Positions 8,068-19,387 of a stretch of DNA of 64,000 nt are shown here, one piece after another. Within the stretch, counting starts at the first letter, position 1, and every line of letters starts with the position of its first letter. The notes under the pieces are model-generated. The model had not been told where the DNA came from and searched no databases. It worked only from the letters and a program-made list of their open reading frames with translations. Location: contig NZ_CP142362.1 of assembly GCF_035918395.1 (NCBI RefSeq), positions 781,501-845,500 of the forward strand. Reading direction: 5' to 3'. The DNA comes from Mycolicibacterium sp. ND9-15 (lineage in GTDB: Bacteria > Actinomycetota > Actinomycetes > Mycobacteriales > Mycobacteriaceae). A program made the translations under genes and the position numbers.

Positions 8068-9395
8068 TGTGGTGTCTCGGGACATCGCTGACACTTATGT
8101 CTCGGGACATCGCTGACACTCATGATGCCGGTTTGGGCTCGCGGGTGCGATAGGTGCGGGTGGTCTTGTCGATGGACTGGTAGTTGCGTGTGGGATCGGC
8201 AGTGAGAGTGCGCACGAGTCGGTTGCCGCTGAAGATGGTGATGTGCTCGCCGTCGCGGATGACATCGCAGTCGTGGCCGGCCCAGCGCAGCCCGACGTTG
8301 ACCTTGTAGGGCGCGACGAACACCTGTCCCGACTTCTCTCCGACGGTGCGGCGGCTGACGAACACCGGTGCGGGCAGTGGACGCTCGGCGGGGCGGGCCA
8401 TGACGGTGGCGCTGAATGCCTCGGCCGGGGTGGCGCCACGTAGCGCGCGGTGCGGCCGTTGGTGGTTGTAATAGGTGCGGAACTGCTCGAGCAGGGCGTT
8501 GAGTTCCTCGACAGTAGCCGCCGGATCGCGGGCAGACAGCCACTTCTTCAGCGTCTGCCAGAACCGCTCGATCTTGCCGCAGGTCTGCGGGTGAAACGGC
8601 GTCGAGTTGATGGTCCGCACCCCGAGAGCGCGCAGATTGACCTCGAAAGCTGATTCATGCGCGTGGAAGCGGCCAGTGTAGACGATTCCGTTGTCCGACA
8701 ACGACATCGATGGTATCCCGCACTCGTCGATGCCTGCCAGCATCACCTCCCAGACAAGCTCGGCGTCCGCGTCACCGGCACCCGCGCGCAAACCCACCAC
8801 ATACCGGGAGTGGTCGTCGAGACTGCCCGCGATGCCCACCGCGCTGCCGTCGGCCAGCGTCCATCCGGTCCAATCGGACTGCCAACACTCGTTGGGCCGA
8901 TCGAAGCAAAACCGTTTGGTCGCCGACTTCGGCCGCTTCTGTGGCTGCGGGACGATCGCCCCGCGACGGGTCAAGATCTGCCACACCGTCGACACTGACG
9001 GCACCGCGATACCCTCGCGCTGCAACGACCACACGATCGACTGTGCACCGTGATCGCGGCCATCCTCGATCAACTGCTTACGCCGCAACACGATCAGGTC
9101 TTCCACCTCGACCGGGGTCTGCCCCGGCGAAGTCAGCGGACGCCGCGACCGATCCTGCAGACCCTCGATCCCACCGTCACGGAAACGCTTGCGGAACTTG
9201 TAATACGTCTGTCGACTGATCGCGCTGTCCCGGCAGAACTGCGCCACGTTGTCGACCTGGCCGGCCAACGCCGAAGCCATCCGAATGTCCATCGCCGTCA
9301 CCTTCTGAGCCATGAGCCATCCTGGCCCAGGCCCTACTCAAGTGTCAGCGATGTCCCGAGACATACAACTGTCAGCGATGTCCCCGAACAGAACA
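8068..9395 (-). mobile_element. IS481-family insertion sequence, 1328 bp
   Basis: Flanked by identical 15-bp direct repeats (8053-8067 and 9396-9410). The ends are imperfect inverted repeats starting TGT: TGTGGTGTCTCGGGACATCG on the left, TGTTCTGTTCGGGGACATCG on the right. Each end also repeats the GGGACATCGCTGACA unit a second time (left 8102-8116; right, in inverted orientation, 9341-9355), giving two candidate transposase sites per end. One intact DDE transposase fills the interior. IS481 elements are known to make duplications up to about 15 bp, consistent with this one. Confidence 0.95.
8120..9313 (-). CDS. IS481-family DDE transposase
   Basis: 397 residues. The N-terminal helix-turn-helix (about 12-60, CRDSAISRQTYYKFRKRF) is followed by an rve integrase core with D147 (CWQSDWTGW), D207 (SLSDNGIVYTGR) and E249 (GKIERFWQTLKKWL). 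These are the DDE triad with the SDNG and KIERF signatures of IS481 and relatives. The C-terminal ~70 residues form a small beta domain. The frame is uninterrupted, so the element could be active. ATG start; the coding sequence is close to both termini, as is usual for the family. Confidence 0.95.
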   Translation of the reverse strand: MAQKVTAMDIRMASALAGQVDNVAQFCRDSAISRQTYYKFRKRFRDGGIEGLQDRSRRPLTSPGQTPVEVEDLIVLRRKQLIEDGRDHGAQSIVWSLQREGIAVPSVSTVWQILTRRGAIVPQPQKRPKSATKRFCFDRPNECWQSDWTGWTLADGSAVGIAGSLDDHSRYVVGLRAGAGDADAELVWEVMLAGIDECGIPSMSLSDNGIVYTGRFHAHESAFEVNLRALGVRTINSTPFHPQTCGKIERFWQTLKKWLSARDPAATVEELNALLEQFRTYYNHQRPHRALRGATPAEAFSATVMARPAERPLPAPVFVSRRTVGEKSGQVFVAPYKVNVGLRWAGHDCDVIRDGEHITIFSGNRLVRTLTADPTRNYQSIDKTTRTYRTREPKPAS

Positions 9396-9429
9396 CGGCG
9401 CTGACCGCCGGTGCGACTCCACAAATCGC
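9396..9429. repeat. Right half of the split terminator palindrome with target duplication
   Basis: CGGCGCTGACCGCCG (9396-9410, the IS481 duplication) followed by GTGCGACTCCACAAATCGC. Removing the IS and one repeat copy rebuilds a palindrome with arms GCGATTT / AAATCGC and GGAGT / ACTCC around a CGGCG/CGCCG core, the same design as 123-175. Confidence 0.85.
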
Positions 9430-9556
9430 TCAGGCGACGGGAGTGTTGGTCACCAGCGTGGCGACGAAGCGGTGAATGTCGTCGACGGTCAGTTCGGCCC
9501 CGCCGACCTCGAGGTCGATCAAGTGAGACAACAGGTCCTCGGTGGGCTTGCAGCAA
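9430..9556 (-). pseudogene. Possible 3' remnant of a cytochrome P450 gene
   Basis: Minus-strand codons give KPTEDLLSHLIDLEVGG then AELTVDDIHRFVATLVT, NTPVA and stop. The pattern (EDLLSxLI..E..G..LT.DDI..F...L) resembles the segment just before the I-helix of actinobacterial P450s, but the A/GGxET motif that should follow LVT is absent and a stop comes instead. No start codon context is present: upstream the frame runs into gatB. It ends at the terminator half, convergent with the aldehyde dehydrogenase remnant. The family call is tentative; it could be the tail of another protein. Confidence 0.35.
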
Positions 9557-9572
9557 CGCTCGGCTCTCGACG

Positions 9573-11078
9573 CTAGGAGCAGGCAGTCAATACCAGTTCG
9601 CGCACCCGTGCCGCATCGGCCTGCCCCTTGGTGGCCTTCATCACCGCGCCGACGATCGCGCCCGCGGCGGCCACCTTGCCGCCGCGAATCTTCTCTACGA
9701 CGTCGGGGTTGGCGGCCAGCGCCTCGTCCACGGCGGACTGCAGCGCCGAGTCGTCACGCACGACCTCGAGCCCGCGGTCCTTCATCACCTGCTCGGGTTC
9801 GCCATCGCCGGCGAGCACACCCTCGACGACCTGGCGCGCGAGCTTGTTCGACAACTTGCCGTCGTCGACTAGCTTGACCACCGCGGCCACCTGGGTGGGC
9901 GTGATCGGCAGATCGTCGAGTTCGACGCCGGCTTCGTTGGCCTTCTGCACCAGAAAGTTTCCCCACCAGGCCCGGGCGGCGTCGCTGGAGGCGCCCTGTT
10001 CGACGGTGGCCGCGACCAGTTCCACTGCGCCGGCGTTGACCAGGTCGCGCATCACCTCGTCGGAGACCCCCCAGTCGTCCTGAATCCGTTTGCGTAGCAC
10101 CCATGGAAGCTCGGGGATCGTTTGGCGCAGACGCTCGACCCACTCGGCGCCGGGGGCCACCGGTTCGAGGTCGGGCTCTGGGAAATACCGGTAGTCCTCG
10201 GCGGTCTCCTTGCTGCGGCCCGGCGATGTGTGGCCGTCCTCGTGAAAGTGCCTTGTTTCCTGATGGATTCGGCCTCCAAACTCGAGAATGGCTGCCTGGC
10301 GGCGCATTTCGTAACGGACAGCGACCTCGACACTCTTCAGCGAGTTGACGTTCTTGGTCTCGGTGCGGGTACCGAACTCCTGCTGCCCGGTTGGCTTCAG
10401 CGAGACGTTGGAGTCGCAGCGCATCGACCCCTGATCCATCCGGACATCGGATACATCCAACGCGCGCAACAAGTCCCGTAGCGCGGTCACGTAGGCCCGG
10501 GCCACCTCGGGAGCGCGCGGGCCTGCGCCCTCGATCGGCTTGGTGACGATTTCGATCAGCGGCACACCGGAACGGTTGTAGTCGATCAGCGACGTCGTCG
10601 CGCCGTGGATGCGCCCGGTCTCGCTGCCCAGGTGGGTCAACTTGCCGGTGTCCTCTTCCATGTGGGCGCGCTCGATCTCGACCCGCCAGGTGGAACCGTC
10701 GTCGAGCGGCACGTCGAGAAAACCGTCGATCGCGATCGGCTCGTCGTACTGCGAGATCTGGTAGTTCTTCGGCATGTCCGGATAGAAGTAGTTCTTCCGA
10801 GCGAACCGGCACCACGGCACGATCTCACAGTTCAGCGCGAGCCCGATCCGGATCGCCGACTCGACGGCTTTCAAGTTGAGCACCGGCAGCGATCCGGGCA
10901 GGCCCAGACAGACCGGGCACACCTGGGTGTTGGGTTCGGCCCCGAACTTGTTGGCGCACCCGCAGAACATCTTGGTGGCGGTGTTGAGCTCGACGTGCAC
11001 CTCTAGGCCCAGCACAGGGTCGTATTTGGCGACGACGTCGTCGTAGTCCAGCAGGTCAGCCTGGGCCGTGGCAGTCAT
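9573..11078 (-). CDS. gatB: Aspartyl/glutamyl-tRNA amidotransferase subunit B
   Basis: Kinase and tRNA-recognition subunit of GatCAB, which converts mischarged Glu-tRNA(Gln) or Asp-tRNA(Asn) using ammonia from GatA. The cradle domain opens [20 protein letters not shown], with further Cys in [16 protein letters not shown] (zinc site); the C-terminal YqeY-like tail domain ends [11 protein letters not shown]. An upstream GTG is in frame, but the ATG at 11078 (501 aa) is preferred because the -10 TAGGAT (11086-11091) lies exactly 7 bases upstream, fitting a leaderless start. Separated from gatCA by pfkA, as in other mycobacteria. Confidence 0.96.
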   Translation of the reverse strand: MTATAQADLLDYDDVVAKYDPVLGLEVHVELNTATKMFCGCANKFGAEPNTQVCPVCLGLPGSLPVLNLKAVESAIRIGLALNCEIVPWCRFARKNYFYPDMPKNYQISQYDEPIAIDGFLDVPLDDGSTWRVEIERAHMEEDTGKLTHLGSETGRIHGATTSLIDYNRSGVPLIEIVTKPIEGAGPRAPEVARAYVTALRDLLRALDVSDVRMDQGSMRCDSNVSLKPTGQQEFGTRTETKNVNSLKSVEVAVRYEMRRQAAILEFGGRIHQETRHFHEDGHTSPGRSKETAEDYRYFPEPDLEPVAPGAEWVERLRQTIPELPWVLRKRIQDDWGVSDEVMRDLVNAGAVELVAATVEQGASSDAARAWWGNFLVQKANEAGVELDDLPITPTQVAAVVKLVDDGKLSNKLARQVVEGVLAGDGEPEQVMKDRGLEVVRDDSALQSAVDEALAANPDVVEKIRGGKVAAAGAIVGAVMKATKGQADAARVRELVLTACS

Positions 11079-11206
11079 GCGGCCGATCCTAGTGGCCGTC
11101 ACCGGCGTGGGCTCACACGAAGTCGGGGACAGACCCGCGACTGCTCGAAACGGCGGAACAGAGGGGGTTTGCCTCTGCGCTCGCCGTGGGGTCTGCCAGG
11201 GGTAGA

Positions 11207-12238
11207 TCAGCCGAAGAACTCCGCGGCGTCGTCGTAACGGCTCTGCGGGACCAGCTTCAACTGACGGGTCGCGTCGGCCAGCGAAACCCGGCCGATATCC
11301 TGCCCGCGGAGCGACACCATCATCCCGTACTCACCGGCGTGCGCGGCGTCGGCGGCGTTGACCCCGAAGCGGGTGGCCAGCACGCGGTCGAAGGGCGTCG
11401 GCGTGCCGCCGCGCTGCACGTGACCGAGCACCGTCACCCGCACCTCTTTGTTGATCCGCTTCTCCACCTCGAACCCGAGTTGCTGCGCGACGCCGGTGAA
11501 GCGTTCGTGACCGAACTCGTCGATACCGCCCTGCCGCAGCTGCATCGTGCCCTCCGCGGGCTTGGCTCCTTCGGCCACCACGCAGATGAAATGCGAGTCA
11601 CCGCGCACGAAGCGCTGTTTGATCAGTCGGCAGACCTCTTCGACGTCGAACGGCTGCTCGGGAATGAGGGTCATGTGCGCGCCCGAGGCCAGGCCGGCGT
11701 TCAGCGCGATCCATCCCGCGTGCCGGCCCATCACCTCGACGAGCATCACCCGTTGATGGGACTCCGCCGTGCTGTGCAGCCGATCGATGGCCTCGCTCGC
11801 CACGCCGAGGGCGGTGTCATGTCCGAACGTCACATCGGTGCAGTCGATGTCGTTGTCGATGGTTTTGGGCACCCCGACCACCGGGACGTTCTCCTCCGAC
11901 AGCCAGTGCGCCGCGGTGAGCGTGCCCTCGCCGCCGATCGGGATCAGTACGTCGATGCCGTTGTCGTCGAGCGTCTGCTTGATCTGGTCAAGCCCGGCCC
12001 GCAGCTTCTCCGGATGCACGCGCGCCGTACCCAGCATGGTGCCGCCCTTCGCCAGCAGCCGGTCGTTGCGGTCGTCGTTGGCGAGTTGGACGCGACGGTT
12101 CTCCAGCAGCCCGCGCCAGCCGTCCTGAAATCCGACGACCGACGAGCCGTACCGCACGTCGCACGTGCGGACCACCGCTCGGATCACCGCGTTCAGTCCT
12201 GGACAGTCGCCGCCACCGGTCAGCACTCCGACTCGCAT
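11207..12238 (-). CDS. pfkA: 6-phosphofructokinase PfkA
   Basis: 343 residues, the mycobacterial length. Opens [20 protein letters not shown] (nucleotide loop). The catalytic [17 protein letters not shown] motif and [15 protein letters not shown] substrate region are present. GGEGT replaces the more usual GGDGS in the nucleotide-binding loop, as is common in actinobacterial group III enzymes. The ATG at 12238 is chosen over a long upstream extension because it begins the conserved fold and has GGGGAGGA about 8 bases upstream. Key glycolytic step, fructose 6-phosphate to fructose 1,6-bisphosphate. It lies between gatA and gatB. Confidence 0.95.
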   Translation of the reverse strand: MRVGVLTGGGDCPGLNAVIRAVVRTCDVRYGSSVVGFQDGWRGLLENRRVQLANDDRNDRLLAKGGTMLGTARVHPEKLRAGLDQIKQTLDDNGIDVLIPIGGEGTLTAAHWLSEENVPVVGVPKTIDNDIDCTDVTFGHDTALGVASEAIDRLHSTAESHQRVMLVEVMGRHAGWIALNAGLASGAHMTLIPEQPFDVEEVCRLIKQRFVRGDSHFICVVAEGAKPAEGTMQLRQGGIDEFGHERFTGVAQQLGFEVEKRINKEVRVTVLGHVQRGGTPTPFDRVLATRFGVNAADAAHAGEYGMMVSLRGQDIGRVSLADATRQLKLVPQSRYDDAAEFFG

Positions 12239-12315
12239 GCCTACATCCTCCCCGAGTGCGCGGTAGTTCGCGCCCTCTGTCGGTGTTTGCGTAGAAGAAC
12301 GTGCGCTCGCGGTAC

Positions 12316-13797
12316 CTAGATCGCCGTCGGCAGCGGACCCCGCGCCGCCTCGTAGGCGGCGCCGACGCGATAGAGCCGGTCGTCGGCCAGGGCCGGTGCC
12401 ATGATCTGCAGCCCGACCGGCAGATTGTCGTCGGGCGACAGGCCCGAGGGCACCGACATCCCGCAGTGTCCCGCCAAATTCAGCGGCAGCGTGCACAAGT
12501 CGAACAGATACATGGCCAGCGGGTCGTCGACCTTCTCCCCGAGACGGAATGCCGTGGAAGGAGTGGTCGGCGTCACCAACACGTCAACCTTCTGGTAGGC
12601 CTCATCGAGGTCGCGCGCGATCAACGTGCGGACCTTCTGGGCCTGGTTGTAATAGGCGTCGTAATAGCCCGCCGACAGCGCATACGTGCCAATCATGATG
12701 CGGCGCTTGACCTCTGGGCCGAATCCCGCGGCGCGGGTCAACGCCATGACCTCCTCGGCGCTGCGCGTGCCGTCGTCGCCGACGCGAAGCCCGTACCGCA
12801 TCGCGTCGAACCGTGCGAGGTTGCTCGACACCTCGGACGGCAGGATCAGGTAGTAGGCGGACAGCGCGTAGTCGAAGTGCGGGCAGTCCACCTCGCTGAC
12901 CTCGGCCCCCAGCGCGGTCAGCTGTTCGACCGCGTCGTTGAACGACGCCAGCACGCCGGCTTGGTAGCCCTCGCCGCGCAACTGCTTGACCACGCCGATC
13001 CGCATACCGTTCAGGTCGCCGGCCGCGCCCGCCCTGGCCGCGCCGATGACATCGGGCACCGCGGCGTCGACCGACGTCGAATCCTTCGCGTCGTGGCCCG
13101 CGATCACCTGGTGCAACAGGGCGGTGTCGAGGACGGTGCGGGCGCACGGGCCGCCCTGGTCGAGTGACGACGCGCAGGCGACGAGCCCGTAGCGCGACAC
13201 GGTGCCGTAGGTCGGTTTCACGCCGACGGTGGCGGTCAGCGCGGCCGGTTGGCGGATCGAGCCACCGGTGTCGGTGCCGATGGCCAACGGCGCCTGAAAC
13301 GCCGCCAGCGCGGCGGCACTGCCGCCGCCGGACCCGCCGGGGACGCGGTCGACGTCCCACGGGTTGCGGGTCGGCCCGTACGCGGAGTTCTCGGTGGACG
13401 AACCCATCGCGAACTCGTCCATGTTCGTCTTGCCCAGGATCGGTAGGCCCGCCGCACGCAACCGCACGGTGACAGTCGCGTCGTACGGCGACGTCCAGCC
13501 CTCGAGGATCTTGGAGCCGCAGGTCGTCGGCATGTCGGTCGTGGTGAACACGTCCTTGAGCGCCACCGGCACCCCGGCCAGCGGCGAGGGCAGAGCCTCT
13601 CCGGCGGCCACGGCGGCGTCGACTCGTGCCGCGGCGGCCAAGGCGCAGTTCTCCGCAACGTGCAGGAAGGCGTGGTAACGGTCGTCGATCGCCGCGATCT
13701 GGTCCAAGCATGCCTTGGTGGCCTCGGTCGACGACACCTCCTTGGTGGCGATCTTCTGCCCGAGCGTCGACGCGTCCATCCTGGTCAGGTCGCTCAC
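12316..13797 (-). CDS. gatA: Aspartyl/glutamyl-tRNA amidotransferase subunit A
   Basis: Glutaminase/amidase subunit of GatCAB, 493 residues. The amidase-signature Ser-cisSer-Lys centre is visible: Lys in [11 protein letters not shown], the Gly/Ser-rich [20 protein letters not shown], and Ser in [18 protein letters not shown] start at 13797 ([14 protein letters not shown]) overlaps the gatC stop by four bases (GTGA), coupling translation of GatC and GatA. A much longer open frame continues upstream but is only the shadow of gatC. Confidence 0.96.
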   Translation of the reverse strand: MSDLTRMDASTLGQKIATKEVSSTEATKACLDQIAAIDDRYHAFLHVAENCALAAAARVDAAVAAGEALPSPLAGVPVALKDVFTTTDMPTTCGSKILEGWTSPYDATVTVRLRAAGLPILGKTNMDEFAMGSSTENSAYGPTRNPWDVDRVPGGSGGGSAAALAAFQAPLAIGTDTGGSIRQPAALTATVGVKPTYGTVSRYGLVACASSLDQGGPCARTVLDTALLHQVIAGHDAKDSTSVDAAVPDVIGAARAGAAGDLNGMRIGVVKQLRGEGYQAGVLASFNDAVEQLTALGAEVSEVDCPHFDYALSAYYLILPSEVSSNLARFDAMRYGLRVGDDGTRSAEEVMALTRAAGFGPEVKRRIMIGTYALSAGYYDAYYNQAQKVRTLIARDLDEAYQKVDVLVTPTTPSTAFRLGEKVDDPLAMYLFDLCTLPLNLAGHCGMSVPSGLSPDDNLPVGLQIMAPALADDRLYRVGAAYEAARGPLPTAI

Positions 13798-14093
13798 TCC
13801 GCCTCCCCCAGAATCCTCGGGACCGCGAACCGGCCCTCGGCCGCCTTGGGCGCCTGGTCCAGTGCCTCTCCCTGGGTCAGGCACGGCTCGACGACGTCGG
13901 GCCGAAAGACGTTGACGTCGGTGAGCGGGTTGCCGGTCGGCTTGACGCCGGCGACGTCGACGGACTGGATCTGGCTGACATGGTCGAGGATGGCGTCCAA
14001 CTGCCCGGCATAGCTGTCCAACTCGTCTTCGGTCAGGGCGAGGCGAGCGAGACGGGCCAGGTGGGCCACCTCGTCTCGGGAGATCTGCGACAC
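13794..14093 (-). CDS. gatC: Aspartyl/glutamyl-tRNA amidotransferase subunit C
   Basis: 99-residue GatC, which wraps around GatA and stabilises the complex. Starts [19 protein letters not shown], with the conserved [14 protein letters not shown] helix and C-terminal RFAVPRIL. The GTG at 14093 gives the standard length, and a -10 TAGGCT (14102-14107) lies 8 bases before it, so the operon mRNA is probably leaderless; a TTG three codons upstream is too close to the -10 to be used. First gene of gatC-gatA. Confidence 0.93.
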   Translation of the reverse strand: MSQISRDEVAHLARLARLALTEDELDSYAGQLDAILDHVSQIQSVDVAGVKPTGNPLTDVNVFRPDVVEPCLTQGEALDQAPKAAEGRFAVPRILGEAE

Positions 14094-14143
14094 GACAAGC
14101 AAGCCTAGTCACCGTCGCCGCTGCGCCCGACGCGGTCGTCTCG

Positions 14144-14163
14144 CTTCGCGCAAGCGCTCATCG
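14144..14163. repeat. Intergenic repeat CTTCGCGCAAGCGCTCATCG, copy 1
   Basis: This 20-mer recurs exactly at 23175-23194, and a variant (CGCGCGAGCGCTCATC) lies at 26205-26220. Its core GCGCAAGCGC is near-palindromic. Here it lies in the divergent gatC/ACT-gene spacer. Confidence 0.6.
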
Positions 14164-14204
14164 CGAGAATGCTCGGGACGGCGCCTTGTGCAACAGTGTT
14201 GCGC

Positions 14205-14861
14205 GTGCCTACGTACCTGCTGCGGGTCCAGCTCGAGGACCGACCGGGCAGCCTCGGCTCACTTGCCGTGGCGCTCGGCTCGGTGGGCGCCGACATCCTG
14301 TCTCTCGACGTGGTGGAACGCTCGGCCGGCTATGCCGTCGACGATCTCGTGGTCGAACTGCCCGCCGGTGCGATGCCCGACATGCTGATCACCGCCGCCG
14401 AACAGATCAAGGGTGTCTACGTCGACTCGGTCCGGCCGCATACCGGGCTGCTCGAGGCACACCGCGAGCTCGAACTCGTCGACCACGTCGCTGCGGCGCC
14501 CAGGGCCCAGAAGCTCCAGGTGCTCGTCGACGAGGCGCCCAGGGTGCTTCGAGTCGGCTGGTGCTCGGTGGTCCGGTTGACGGAGGCGGGACCCGAACGG
14601 GTGGCCGGCAGTCATGGTGCCCCCGAAACCCAGACGGCAGAAACGCCGTGGCTGCCGCTGCAGCACGCCGAGGCGCTCGACGGCGACGCCGATTGGGTTC
14701 CGCAGCTGTGGCGCGACATGGCCACCACGCTGGCGGCCGCCCCGCTCGGCGACCCGCGCACCGCGGTGGTGCTCGGCCGCCCGGGTGGACCGCTTTTCCG
14801 CCCGTCGGAGGTCGCCAGGCTCGGTTATCTGGCGGGCATCGTCGCGACGATTCTGCGCTGA
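14205..14861 (+). CDS. ACT-domain amino-acid-binding protein (Rv3013-like)
   Basis: 218 residues matching M. tuberculosis Rv3013. The N-terminal ACT domain (YLLRVQLEDRPGSLGSLAVA, residues ~3-75) is followed by a GAF-like second domain ending in the highly conserved FRPSEVARLGYLAGIVATIL. ACT domains bind amino acids to regulate enzymes or transcription; the partner is unknown. GTG start at 14205 (MPTYLLRV), because the 12 codons before it in the open frame are not conserved in the family. Divergent from gatC. Confidence 0.85.
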   Translation: MPTYLLRVQLEDRPGSLGSLAVALGSVGADILSLDVVERSAGYAVDDLVVELPAGAMPDMLITAAEQIKGVYVDSVRPHTGLLEAHRELELVDHVAAAPRAQKLQVLVDEAPRVLRVGWCSVVRLTEAGPERVAGSHGAPETQTAETPWLPLQHAEALDGDADWVPQLWRDMATTLAAAPLGDPRTAVVLGRPGGPLFRPSEVARLGYLAGIVATILR

Positions 14862-14877
14862 CCCGCGCAGCCGGGCG

Positions 14878-15132
14878 TCAGCCGCCCGCGGGAACGGGCC
14901 AGCGGTCGTTGACGTCGGCGTTGGTGTCCTTGCGCGCGCAGTGCGCACAGCAGAAGATCGCTTCTTCGGTCTCCACGCCATGGCCGAGGATTCGGCACCC
15001 GCAATGGGCACACTCCGGGGCCAGTTGCACGGCCGCGCACTCGACGCTGTCGAACGTCGCGCTGCGCCCGTCGGGCCATGTCACGTTGAACGCCTTGTCG
15101 TAGTCGTTGCCGCAGGTATCACAGATCGCCAT
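14878..15132 (-). CDS. Small Cys-rich zinc-ribbon/metallothionein-like protein
   Basis: 84 residues with nine Cys: CDTCGNDYDKAF near the N-terminus, then CAHCGCRILGHG and FCCAHCARKD. Paired CxxC motifs indicate metal (probably zinc) binding; similar proteins in actinobacteria are often labelled prokaryotic metallothionein. The ATG at 15132 is preferred over GTG at 15135 because AAGGAG lies 5 bases before the ATG but only 2 before the GTG. It sits 58 bases downstream of ligA on the same strand. Function unknown. Confidence 0.8.
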   Translation of the reverse strand: MAICDTCGNDYDKAFNVTWPDGRSATFDSVECAAVQLAPECAHCGCRILGHGVETEEAIFCCAHCARKDTNADVNDRWPVPAGG

Positions 15133-15193
15133 CACAACTCCTTGTCGCCTCGCCCGGTCGAGTGCCCGATGGACGGGACAGACAAACGCGACC

Positions 15194-17345
<2,152 letters not shown>

Positions 17346-17744
17346 ATGCCGCACCCGCTCATGTTCCGCGACGACGACCCGGTGCTGGGGCGGGTGCGCA
17401 CGGTGGCACTTTCGTTTCCCGAGGCCTACGAGAAGGTCTCCCACGGCAGGCCCGCGTTCTTCGTCGCGAACATGTTCGTCATGTACGGCGGCAGCGTCAA
17501 ACCAGAAACCAGAGGCGAGTATCTGCAGTACCCGCAGTCGATCATCGTCAAAGTCGACGAAAGCGACCGGCGGGCGCTGCGGCAGGACGCCCGGTTCTTC
17601 GTCCCCGCCTACCTCGGACCGTCGGGGTGGTTGGGTCTGGATCTGACGGGCGAGTACGACTGGGGTGAAGTGCGCGAGCTGATCGATGCCTCGTTCCGAC
17701 TGACCGCGCCCAACAAACTCGTCAAACAGCTCGACGAAGTCTGA
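17346..17744 (+). CDS. MmcQ/YjbR-family protein
   Basis: 132 residues of the MmcQ/YjbR (DUF419) family: VRTVALSFPEAYEKVSHGRP, then VKVDESDRRALRQDARFFVP and YLGPSGWLGLDLTGEYDWGE. This compact fold resembles DNA-binding alpha/beta domains, but no clear biochemical function is established. ATG start with a -10 box 6 bases upstream, so leaderless. Followed after 38 bases by an acyl-CoA synthetase, with no obvious functional link. Confidence 0.85.
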   Translation: MPHPLMFRDDDPVLGRVRTVALSFPEAYEKVSHGRPAFFVANMFVMYGGSVKPETRGEYLQYPQSIIVKVDESDRRALRQDARFFVPAYLGPSGWLGLDLTGEYDWGEVRELIDASFRLTAPNKLVKQLDEV

Positions 17745-17782
17745 CCCAGTAGTCGACAGGCCATGATTCGATCGGAGACGAC

Positions 17783-19387
17783 ATGAGTTTTGCCAGCCCG
17801 TTCCCCGAAGTCGACATACCGTCCAAAAGCGTCTACGACTACCTGTTCGGCGACATCGCCGAAACCGACCTCGATCGTGTCGCGCTCGTCGACGCGAAGT
17901 CCGGTCGCGAGACCAGCTTCCGCGAACTGATATCGCGGGTAGACGCGTTCGCGGGCGCGCTCGCCGGGCGCGGGATCGGCGTGGGAGACGTCGTCGGGCT
18001 GCTCTCGCCGAACAGTTCGGGCTTCGCCGTCGCCTTTCACGGCATTCTGCGCGCAGGCGCGACGGCCACCACAATCAACACACTGTTCACCGCCAAGGAC
18101 ATCGCCAACCAACTGACCGACTCCAACGCCAAGATGTTGGTCACGGTGTCGCCGCTGTTGGCGCACGCCGAGGAAGCGGCAGCGGCCGCCGGGCTGCCCG
18201 ATGACGGCCTGGTGGTACTCGACGGGCCCGGCCAAGCCGGCGACGGCCATCCCAACGCCGCAGACCTGATGGGGCGCGGCCACCTGCCGCCGCAGGTCAG
18301 CTTCGCGCCATCGTCACACCTGGCGGCGCTGCCGTACAGCTCGGGAACGACCGGATACCCGAAGGGTGTCATGCTCACCCACCGCAACCTGGTGGCCAAT
18401 GTGGCCCAGATCCGGCCGCTGCACGGAATGGTCGCCGACGACACGGTGCTTGCGGTTCTCCCGTTCTTCCACATTTACGGGCTGACGGTTCTGCTCAACG
18501 CCGCAGTGCACGCCCGGGCCCGGCTCGTCATCATGCCGAGCTTCGACCTCGGCGACTTCTTGGCCAACATCCAGAACCACCGGTGCACGATCGCTTTCAT
18601 CGCACCGCCGGTCGCCGTGGCGCTGGCCAAGCATCCGTCGGTCGACGAATACGATCTGTCGTCGTTGAACGTCGTGATGTCGGGTGCGGCCCCGCTGGAC
18701 GCCGAGCTCGGCCACGCCGTCGCGAAAAGACTCGATTGCAGCGTCGTTCAGGGCTACGGCATGAGCGAACTCAGCCCCGTCAGCCACATCACGCCGTTCG
18801 ACGGCGGCCGGCACGAGATGAAGATGGTCGCGCCGCTGAGCTCGGTCGGATGGACGGTGTCCAACGCTGCATCGAAGATCGTCGACCCCGAGACCCGTGA
18901 CGAAATCGACCCGCCGGCAGAGGGTCTCAGCGCGACCGGCGAATTGTGGTTCAAGGGACCCAACGTGATGGCCGGCTATCTCGGCAACGAGAAAGCCACC
19001 AAGGAGACGATCGACGACGGAGGCTGGCTGCACACCGGCGACCTCGCGCAGGTCGACGCGGACGGCTGCGTGTACATCGTCGACCGACTCAAGGAGCTGA
19101 TCAAGTACAAGGGCTATCAGGTACCGCCCGCCGAACTGGAGGCCCTGCTGCTGAGTCATCCCGCCGTCGCGGACGCCGCCGTGATCGGGGTCCACGACGC
19201 CGAAGGTGAAGAGATCCCGAAAGCGTTCGTGGTCAAGCAGTCCGGTGCTGAGTTGACCGAGGAGGAGATCATCGAGTTCGTCGCCGGTCAGGTGGCGCCC
19301 TACAAGAAGGTTCGCCAGGTCGAGTTCATCGATGCGGTGCCGAAGTCGGCCTCGGGCAAAATCCTGCGCAAGGATCTGCGTGGCTGA
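17783..19387 (+). CDS. Acyl-CoA synthetase / 4-coumarate-CoA ligase-like protein (FadD family)
   Basis: 534 residues of the ANL superfamily. The AMP-binding P-loop YSSGTTGYPKGVMLTH, QGYGMSELSPVSH, the hinge motif GWLHTGDLAQVDADGCVYIV and C-terminal catalytic Lys in SASGKILRKDLRG are all present, so it should be active. It activates a carboxylic acid (aryl or fatty) to its CoA thioester; the substrate cannot be read from sequence. ATG with GGAG about 7 bases upstream. Its stop (19385-19387) abuts the convergent gene's stop with no spacer. Confidence 0.9.
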   Translation: MSFASPFPEVDIPSKSVYDYLFGDIAETDLDRVALVDAKSGRETSFRELISRVDAFAGALAGRGIGVGDVVGLLSPNSSGFAVAFHGILRAGATATTINTLFTAKDIANQLTDSNAKMLVTVSPLLAHAEEAAAAAGLPDDGLVVLDGPGQAGDGHPNAADLMGRGHLPPQVSFAPSSHLAALPYSSGTTGYPKGVMLTHRNLVANVAQIRPLHGMVADDTVLAVLPFFHIYGLTVLLNAAVHARARLVIMPSFDLGDFLANIQNHRCTIAFIAPPVAVALAKHPSVDEYDLSSLNVVMSGAAPLDAELGHAVAKRLDCSVVQGYGMSELSPVSHITPFDGGRHEMKMVAPLSSVGWTVSNAASKIVDPETRDEIDPPAEGLSATGELWFKGPNVMAGYLGNEKATKETIDDGGWLHTGDLAQVDADGCVYIVDRLKELIKYKGYQVPPAELEALLLSHPAVADAAVIGVHDAEGEEIPKAFVVKQSGAELTEEEIIEFVAGQVAPYKKVRQVEFIDAVPKSASGKILRKDLRG

